A DNA stretch of 64,000 nucleotides from Alviniconcha marisindica (lineage: Eukaryota; Mollusca; Gastropoda; Provannidae): assembly GCA_018857735.1 (NCBI GenBank), contig JABMCL010002213.1:15001-79000 (forward strand), given 5' to 3'. Below, piece by piece: positions 56,171-64,000 of this stretch. Position 1 is the stretch's first letter; each line of letters opens with the position of its first letter. Both the position numbers and the translations under genes were made by a program. Below the pieces are notes generated by a model. It searched no databases and was not told the origin of the DNA. It saw only the letters and a program-made list of their open reading frames with translations.

Positions 56171-59100
56171 CAGAGTCAGAATAATCATCAACATGATTGT
56201 GGGCATCTAAGGAAAGAAGAAGAATGTGTGTGTGTGTGTGTATAATATATAATTATGGGTTCTTCTTCACTGCTAGTCCTAATTGGTAGTCACTCACTTT
56301 GCAAAAGTTTTGTTGTAAACCAGTTCCTTTTTTTCACACCAAATGGAGAAAATTCCCTTTGTTATACACCCAAGAAGCAATGAGAGCAATATGGTGGAAA
56401 AAAAATGTTTTGTTTATTTTTTTTATTAGCAAAATATACTCCCATGTCATGCAAAAATGGCGGCCAAAAATGGGAATGGTGATACCCTACTGCTTGTGTT
56501 GGAAGCTACTTCACACCAGACGAAAATATTCAGACATATCTAATTTGTTTGCAAAGTTGCAACATCGAACATGCAAAAGCACCAGAAAGCTAATTTCAGG
56601 ACTGCTGAGTATGTCTGTCACTCTGTGTACAACAATGATGGTTGAAAGTGAGCATAACGCATGTGTCATGACCCGTCACGTCATGAAACACATGTTCACT
56701 TCCAACTTGCACAAGATCAACAATGCGAACCCGGGGAAAACACTGTTGCTATAAATAACAAAGCACTATCGATGCCAAGATCTGAACACCAAAGTTGCCA
56801 TATTATTCCCTAAAATGCATTAAAAGTGCAATGAAAATTTTGCGTCAAAGGTGAAACGTCCGTTATGGCAACAACAAAAATTTGCGAAATAAATCCAACA
56901 AAGAAAAAAATCTTCTAACCGCGATTTTCAAATGTACCATGGGCATCTACACACACATTGATGACGTCATGTCATGTGATAAGCATGGAATTTGTGATTG
57001 GGCACTTTTACCACTGCGCGTCATGCTCTGACACAGGAGAAACATGCGTTGACTGGCTGTCATCATTGTCTGCTAACACATGATTTCACCCAATTTGGAC
57101 TTGGAGGCTACCAATGACGCAGGTAGGTGAAATTCCAAGCAGTTATAGTTACTTGATCATTTCAGACTAGTATTTTATACAGTAGCACTCTTTATTTATA
57201 AATACAGCGTTCAATGTGTTCGATGCACCCTCTTGCAGGCTCATCTCCGTTTCGTCACATGAAACATACGTTTCTTGCTGAATCATTATTTCATGGTGAG
57301 GAACCACAATTACCCAAAAGTAGGCATACGTAGGATCAAAAACAAACATGTTTAGTAATGGTTGCAGTCATTTCAAATTATTTCTCAGTCCATGAACAAG
57401 GAGAGAAAAATTGGTCAAAACATAACGTTCGTTTCTGGTGACATGGAACCTGACGGAAGTTGATTCTGTCACACAAAACGTGCGTTGTACATGTAAACAT
57501 TATCATCGTGTTGCAGAACGTGCATTCAACAAATCTTCCCTGCTTTGTTTTGATTTCTGTGTGAAACTGAGATGGTGCTATAGTATTAATGATGATGTAA
57601 CTGAGATTCTTTTGATTTAAATTTGCCATCTTCTATCGGACTTGAAATGATAGAACTTAACGCGACATGGTGTGCTTGCAGAGTTTTTGTTTGGAATTTT
57701 TATTGTTGTTTCTTCTGTCCTGTTTTTGTAGTGACATGATGTGCTTGCAGAGGTTTTTTGTGCTGTTAATTTTTAGTAAACTTTACTAATTTAAGCTGGA
57801 AAGAATTCAACATAATATTAATAATATCAATATACTGAGTAGAACTGTACTTGTGCTGTTTTTAGTTTTTTCTTATTCATGTTTTTTGTTTTGTTTTTGT
57901 TTGGGTGGGGGTGGGGGGGTGCATTAGCATTCATGAAAAAGACAGGGGTCTGAGGCAGCATACTATTAACTATAATATATACTAGTTTACTACATCTTGT
58001 TTTTCCATTTCCTCCAACTTTGATTGCTGTCTCTGAATGTGATGTGTTGTGGACTGCAACTTGTGCTGTGGTTTCACTTGTTGGCTCTGTTAAATCTAGG
58101 TTCTAGACTACAAGGCTTCATCTGGAGAAGTGCAGATAAAGTTCCTGGGTGAAAATCAGAGCAGCTTCTCGTTCCCTGCAACTGATGACATCCCTTGGGT
58201 GCCTGCTGATCAGCTTGCAAAACTAAGCCACTACAGACCGGTGTCAAATGCAGCTGGGGGTTTACAGAATAAAAGTTGCTTGAAGTTGTCATTGTTTTGC
58301 ATGAGAACAGATGATTGATTAAATTTTCATGTTAAGTTTCAGTCAATTCATGTAAACATTACTAGTACTGCTCATCACTTCTTCTTTTTTCCTTTTTTTC
58401 TTCTTCACATAAGCAAAGCTTGTCAAACTCAAAAAAACAACCTTGTCAAACTCAAAACAAATGCTTACATACATGTAATGTGTACAAATACTCAGAAAAA
58501 ATACATTTTCTACATGTATGCTTTTAACAGTTTCCAACCTGAGTGATTATTGAATGTCATGTGAAACATACGTTACATGTCACGCGAAACTGTGTTACAA
58601 TTTAAAGAACATCCAAAGTTGAGGAAGTGTTCCAATATTACTTTGGAATATGTCCACAGCATCAAAAACTAACAAGAATAAATACTTGTTCATGATCCAT
58701 GGTGTTTGTTTGATCTTGAAGGAAAAACTTTTCTTTCCATTCACGCATGTTTCAGTGTCACAATTTTGCAGGTAGGCTGTACTACTCTCAAGTGGATGAA
58801 CCAGGCTCTTAAAAATTGCACTTAGTTACTCCTAATGATTGTTATTCAAAACCTTTCTATGAAATAATAAGGTTCTTGTTCTAAATATTCCATAATGATA
58901 CTTTTATGTCACACCGAAACATGCGTTATGCTCTCCACTTGGACTTGTTCGAAGCCACCCTAACTTGCAGTCGGGGTCCTAACTGCTTTTCTTTTAACTG
59001 TGCCTTAAAATGGGATGTACGTGGAACACAACAAGCCTAACTGGGATAAGCTGCAAGCTATTTCAGTTTTGACCTCTGATTCCCCCTAACTAGGACCAGC

Positions 59101-60241
59101 ACTGAAGAAGAACCCATATAGATGTATATATTTTATACCTTTATCTTGATTGGAAGGATACATTGCCAGTCACCCAGTCCGCTAGCATCAGTGACATGAC
59201 CACAACAAGAAGAAAGTTCAAAGCTGCTGTAGAACGATCTATCCACAACATTCAACAGTGAGGAGAAAACTGGAATAAATTTGGGTTTCGAAAGGTTGAA
59301 GATTGAACCCACCACACATAACTCTCCCTCCCTCCGCAATGATTGACGACCTAAAGCGGACCTCCCTTCAAGACCGAAGAGAGACAGCTCGGTTGGCAAT
59401 GCTGTATAGAATCCACAACAACATTATTGCCACGGATGGAATTAAGAACAAGCTTCAACTGCCATCCCCATGTCAACGATGAAGACACAACCAGTTCTTG
59501 CAGCCACACTGCAGAACCCAGTACCAGCAGTACTCATTCCTGCCGAGAACCATCAGAGACTGGAATGACCTGCCCCAGGAAGTCATTGAGGCCAAGACCA
59601 TTGACACATTTGTGTCAATGGTGTCACATTTGTGTCAAGGGCCTCTAGACTGCAGTAATCCGAAACAGTTTATTTCTTCTTCTTTTTTTATGCTGCTGAC
59701 CCTCCGTAAAGTGACAGAATCATAAACATGATGTTTGCGGTCGCTTCACAGGAAGAAGAAAGAACTCTGCACTATTTTCTCAACAGTCAGCAACATTTTG
59801 GACGGGGTTTAGAATTTTTGTAGCTTGAGCATCAAGAACTTTGGTCATTTTTGGACTCACCAGAATATTCTTGAACAAGATCATGGTATCTTTCATTCTT
59901 TGTGTTGCATATCATTATCATGTGATTGCTGTGTGTCATTCTGATTTATATATTCTGTACTGGTAGTGGTACAGTGATTGGTGGTGGTACTGCACAATTT
60001 TCTCTTCCAATATTTTTTTTTTAGGCCTTGCTTTCTTGTTGTTCCCATCCTTTAATTTGGAAGCCTTTCTTTCATCAAATTCATGTCACCTTGATAATAT
60101 ATATAATATAATAATAATATTACCAACATAGTTGACTGGGTGAGCCAGTTGAGTTACTTACTTTTTTGTGTTTTATGGACAGCTGTTTTAAAACGTGTCT
60201 GCATTGTTTCATGCCACTATTTCCAACTTGTCTACTGGCAG
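56070..60241 (+). other. TMEM53 intron 1
   Basis: 4.17 kb, with (GT)n at 56,121-56,168, AT-rich unique sequence and a LINE fragment near 59.3-59.8 kb. GTCACACGAAAC/CATACGTT-like phrases (ATGTGAAACATACGTT at about 57,262, 58,560 and 58,912) recur. It ends with a pyrimidine-rich acceptor, CTTGTCTACTGGCAG. Confidence 0.8.
59339..59725 (+). pseudogene. Non-LTR retrotransposon ORF2 C-terminal fragment
   Basis: In one frame: DDLKRTSLQDRRETARLAML, then YRIHNNII, an in-frame TGA at 59,480, then QYSFLPRTIRDWNDLPQEVI. The RR...R L..LY.I... and SFxPRTIxxWNxLP motifs are characteristic of the region after the reverse transcriptase in Jockey/CR1-type LINE proteins. The rest of the ORF is missing. The 3' side ends in GAAGAAGAAAG at about 59,760. 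Confidence 0.75.
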
Positions 60242-60911
60242 GTTCATCACCGTGAGGGTAATCGTGCCAGCACAGACGCTGTTTTTCCAAGCGTACAAGG
60301 TCAACCAGGTGGCTCAGGGTCTTTTGGACATCCTTGCCCAGCACAACATCCTCCACAACCCCATCATCTTCCACGTGTTCAGCAACGGCGGCTGCATGGT
60401 GTACAGCCAGCTCACAGCCCTCCTCAGCTCCCCGGACTGCGAGTACCATGACAAGGTCTCCGTGCGCGGCGTCATCTTTGACAGCTCTCCGGGCAAGCGC
60501 CGGATCCTGAATGCCGTCAAGGCCTTCATGAGCACGTTGCAGCTCAGCCTGGCATTACGCTACCTGCTGGGCTTCTACCTCCTGATGTACCTCGTCTTCA
60601 ACCGCCTCCTCCTGCGCCTGCTGCCCGTGGACCTGGGGTCAGGGAGGGGCTTCCAGCTGTACGAGGCCCTCTGCAGGGACCCCGCGCAGTGCCCCCAGCT
60701 GTTCCTGTACTCCAGGGCCGACCAGGTGATCCTGGCCAAGGATGTGGAGGAGGTGATGGCGAAGAGGGAGGAGAAGGGGGTGCCGGTGAAGAGCGTGTGC
60801 TGGGAAGACTCGCAGCACGTGGCTCACATGCGAGCTCACCCGGAGGTCTACACCAAGGCCTGCCTGGACTTTGTCACCACCTGCATCACGCCCCATGCCT
60901 CCAAGCTTTGA
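60242..60911 (+). CDS. TMEM53: TMEM53 coding exon 2 (residues 67-289)
   Basis: Continues GFITVRVIVPAQTLFF, then IIFHVFSNGG at 108-117 with the nucleophile-elbow Ser114, a FDSSPG motif at 146-151, a hydrophobic segment at about 170-194 that is the predicted membrane helix, LYSRADQVI with Asp227, and SQHVAHMRAHPEVY with His259/His262. These are the positions of a Ser-Asp-His triad in the alpha/beta-hydrolase fold; enzymatic activity has not been inferred. Predicted full length is 289 aa, close to the vertebrate length of about 277. The exon is much more GC-rich than its surroundings. The stop is TGA at 60,909. Confidence 0.93.
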
Positions 60912-60943
60912 GTTGTCAGTCAGTAGACTGTAAAATGTCTTTT

Positions 60944-60970
60944 GGGGGGGGGGGGGGGGGGGGGGCGGGT
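60944..60970. repeat. poly-G tract in the TMEM53 3' UTR
   Basis: About 22 consecutive G then CGGG, 33 bp after the stop codon. Confidence 0.9.
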
Positions 60971-61303
60971 TACATAAATGTGTGTGTGTGTTTTGAATCT
61001 GAAAGTGTTTACTAGGGTCAGCAAATTTGTAGAACAGTTGTGCTGTTCTTAATCCCGGTCTTTCATGGGTACACCTTCCAAAAAGTGCAAGTTTAATGAG
61101 TTTTACTGTAAGTCTGAATGGAGGGGGGGTTTACATAAATGTGTGTGTGTGTTTTGAATCTGAAAGTGTTTACTAAGGTCAGCAAGTTTGTAGAACAGTT
61201 GTGCTGTTTTTAATCCCGGATCAAGCATACTCAGATACTGTCTTGTCTTTCATGAGTACACCTTCCAAAAAGTGCAAGTTTAATGAGTTTTACTCTAAGT
61301 CTG
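60969..61303. repeat. about 160-bp direct duplication in the TMEM53 3' UTR
   Basis: TTACATAAATGTGTGTGTGT...AATGAGTTTTACT occurs at 60,969-61,121 and 61,130-61,303. The second copy has an extra segment of about 24 bp (ATCAAGCATACTCAGATACT). Both copies follow a G run. Confidence 0.9.
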
Positions 61304-61444
61304 AACATTTATTTTTTATTTTTAAAGCAGGCTTTCAGCCTGTATTACGTGTTCTGAGTTTTGACTGTCAGAGTGAAGAACAGTCATACAGTGTCTGGGA
61401 TTAGTGCTCGTCTTACTGAGCTCAGAGAATGAGAGCAAGCTATG

Positions 61445-61450
61445 AATAAA
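61445..61450 (+). terminator. candidate polyadenylation signal, TMEM53
   Basis: AATAAA 534 bp after the stop codon. It is the first canonical signal seen downstream of the TMEM53 stop. Confidence 0.45.
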
Positions 61451-61459
61451 TTTAAACAC

Positions 61460-63110
61460 AGAGGTGTTGTACAATGATGGAGCTTGACAGTTGTCAGTCA
61501 CTGCTGGAAAAGCAGTGGGGGGGGGGGGAATGAACCTAGAATCCCAGGTCAGTCATGAGTAGATAAGTTGGCCTTGTCAGTTCAGAATTTAAGTTGATGT
61601 ATGATCTTTACTGGCCAGACCCCTAAGCTGAAAGGCATCATTTTCTAATGGTCTATTTGTTTTTTGAAAGTGTGTTCTCCTGTCTGTAGGAAAGTGAGAC
61701 CACGACATGGATCTGATGTCAGATCTCTACATATGCTTATAAATATAATTGGTTTGATACACAGGTTTGACTGGTTTTGTATGTCATAAAGGTTTGTATG
61801 CCATACTTTATAGAACCATCAGGATTTTTCCAGTGGGAAATATGGGTTGTTTTTAGTTTTACAATTCTCAACCCTGCAAGTTATTGAAAGTGGTTTTCAG
61901 TTCCCAAGTGCAAAATATCCCACCTGCATTGATAAGAACTTCAAAAAAAATCTCTGTGTCAGAGACCTAGGTGAGCCACCTGTATACCAGGCTTGTGTGT
62001 ACTCGTGGCATGCTGTAGTAGGTGAGCACAAATACTCAACTGCTGAATATATCATTTTAAAATGTAACTCTTTATGACCATGATATTAAAAATCTATAAC
62101 TTGTCCAACTCAGTAACTGTCAAGACTCCGATTAACAGATGTTAGGTACCTTCAGTTCTGTAAACGATTCACTGTTAAATTCACTAATTATCTAACCAAC
62201 TGGCAACGGGTCAGCTGAAAGCACATTATGTAATCTGTATCATCCGAGTTCAGTATTTATGCTACATCTACATATATATCAGCATGTCCTTTTCATTGAT
62301 TGATCTTTATTATCAGACAGTGCTTCCAGCTCAGTCATGATTTCTCATTTCTGGGGATTTAACACAGTATTTCAGTCATCTGTTCAGTGACAAACAGTTT
62401 AGACGGTTACAACAGTAAACAAACATCATTGTCAGGTTCTGCTGTCGTAATGAATCGCAGAGTGGCTAAGTTTATATTTTACAATCTGGCTGTACATAGC
62501 ATGCATACAAACTGCTTTTTCGGGGTGGGCGGAGGCTTTGTTCCTGAAGGTATGAGGTTTAGCAGATTTATCTGTATGATAAATAGATCCTACATGAATG
62601 AAAGCATCTTACTAGCTTTAGCATTTAGTAAGTTAGTAGTTGCTTATTTGACCGTCAGTGAAATGGTGATGTAGCGGTGCATTGCAGGCTTATTTCTTAT
62701 GTCTGCAGAATGTGAAGCTTTTTAAGTAGGAAAACAGTCGCTTGCTTCACAAGGACTGTATCCATAAACAGATTGAGCTCAGATGTGAGAACTGACTGTT
62801 TGGTACCCAGACTTAAAATGTAACACAGAGCAATATTTGGACCTAAATTATAATTTCTGTGATATATTTACTCATTTAGTCATTTTGTCAGGACTTAATG
62901 TTATTTTCCTGTTTCTGTTTTTGCTTTGGAATATATATATATATATTGTACATCTCTCAGAACTTTATCGCCGGTTCATATTATAAATTTACAATCAGAT
63001 TTTTCTCTGTTACGAGAGGGACTTCTCTGTTATGAGAGCAACTGATATTCTTTTGCTACTGTGTTTATTTACTCATGTCAAGTCGTAATTGTGTGCATGC
63101 ATGAATACAT
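61460..63110. other. AT-rich sequence, no gene recognised
   Basis: A short G run at 61,519 and (AT)n at 62,932-62,946 are the only low-complexity elements noted. No exon was recognised. Confidence 0.5.
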
Positions 63111-63117
63111 AATGCAC

Positions 63118-63218
63118 AGTGTGAGTGTGTGTGTGTGTGTGGGGGGTATGTGCACACGCATGCATGCATACATGTGTGTGTGTGTGTGCGTGCGTGTGTG
63201 TGTGTGAGAGAGAGAGAG
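63118..63218. repeat. (GT)n/(GTGC)n/(GA)n microsatellite
   Basis: Interrupted GT with GCATGCAT and a final (GA)n. Confidence 0.9.
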
Positions 63219-63314
63219 AGTAGTGAATAAAAACAAAAACAAAAATGCCAGCATTGTGTTCAGTTCCTAAGTTTTTACAGTGTGATTGTTTTGTTTTTGA
63301 ACTGACAATGTATT

Positions 63315-63760
63315 CCATCAGTGTGCTGTTAAGACAATGGTTTTCGGATGCCCTTTTGACTGGCATGGAAAACTAATACATGTTAAACCTTGCTCTATTG
63401 AGCTTTACCGGTTCATATTGCTTTCGGTGGTATGCTATTGAGGCAGTGGTTTTCGGATGCCCCTTTGACTGGTACGGAAAACTAATACATGTTAAACCTT
63501 GCTCTGTTGAGTTTTCCCAGTTCATACTGCTTTCGGTGGTATGCTATTGAGACAGTGGTTTTCGGATGCCCTTTTGACTGGTATGGAAAACTAATACATG
63601 TCAAGCTTTGCTCTGTTGAGCTTTACCGGTTCATGCTGCTTTGGGTGGTATGCTATTAGGCAGTGGTTTCCAGATGCCCTTTTGGCTGGCATGGTAAACT
63701 AATACATGAATGTCAAACCTTGCTCTGTTGAGCTTTACCAGTTCATGCTGCTTTTGGTGC
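63315..63760. repeat. 109-bp tandem repeat, four copies
   Basis: The start GGTTTTCGGATGCCC(T/C)TTTG recurs at 63,339, 63,448, 63,557 and 63,665 (spacings 109, 109, 108). Copies share AACTAATACATGTTAAACCT and TTGAGCTTTACCGGTTCAT. Divergence is about 5-10 percent by eye. The right end lies near the window edge. Confidence 0.9.
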
Positions 63761-64000
63761 TCCTGACCACACATAAGTTCTTATTTTGTTTGGGTCCAGA
63801 CTTCGCACGGTGGTCAACTCACTGGGAGCTTTCTGTGCCAAGTGATGTGTCGCTCCAGTGCATGGCTGCCAGCAGAGAGACTCAAATGATGAAATGATGC
63901 GGTTATAATTATATGTAATTAGGAGTGTTGTGGGTGAAAAATGCTGCATTTTTTAAATTTATTATTGTGTCTGTGTGTGAGTGCACGCATGCATTTGTGT

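Noticed and set aside
58074..58318. Extra TMEM53 exon in the intron
   Set aside because: The exons at 55,870 and 60,242 join in phase and match the family without a gap, so no exon is needed. The open frame there has no domain similarity.
59427..59648. Independent small gene at 59.4-59.7 kb
   Set aside because: A different frame of the same segment reads as the C-terminal part of a LINE protein with an in-frame stop, which explains the open frame.

Overview
This window is animal nuclear DNA: spliced genes with GT-AG introns, many SINE-type retroelements, miniature inverted-repeat transposons, a LINE fragment and very dense micro- and minisatellites. The gene content and the style of the SINEs, with (TTAC)n and (ATC)n tails, suggest a mollusc, perhaps a marine gastropod. 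That placement is inference. There are no bacterial genes, operons, CRISPR arrays or convincing functional tRNA/rRNA genes.

Layout. From 1 to about 31.7 kb the sequence is mostly tandem repeats: GT, CT, CTGT and GTGC microsatellites, homopolymers, a 0.6-kb polypurine tract, and at least nine minisatellites with units of 23 to 77 bp. SINEs are interspersed, several with clear target-site duplications. From about 31.7 kb to the end the DNA is AT-richer and more ordinary, with fewer arrays (55 bp at 34.6-35.8 kb, 109 bp at 63.3-63.8 kb).

Genes. (1) A neuronal calcium sensor (NCS/recoverin-family) EF-hand protein of 191 aa on the + strand, with three coding exons at 23,560-23,664, 26,338-26,613 and 33,416-33,610. 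(2) A 305-aa single-pass type I membrane glycoprotein of unknown family on the - strand at 47,485-48,402. (3) A 136-aa ORF at 54,109-54,519 resembling only the N-terminal zinc-binding part of Mutator-like transposases, with its own polyadenylation signal. (4) A TMEM53 (DUF829 alpha/beta-hydrolase-like) gene on the + strand, exons 55,870-56,069 and 60,242-60,911, predicted 289 aa, with a decayed LINE fragment in its intron. The genes have no obvious functional link.

Most notable observation. The 2.1-kb, 36-bp minisatellite filling the end of NCS intron 1 is built from the 3' splice site of exon 2. Its exon-proximal units repeat the pyrimidine stretch, CAG, and the first two exon codons (AGG GAC), followed by an in-frame TAA. 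The real acceptor is the last unit, so the gene carries roughly twenty decoy acceptors in tandem. Other points of interest are SINE families sharing a 3' module, a three-layer nested insertion at 29.1-30.4 kb, and a palindrome-associated duplication immediately upstream of TMEM53.
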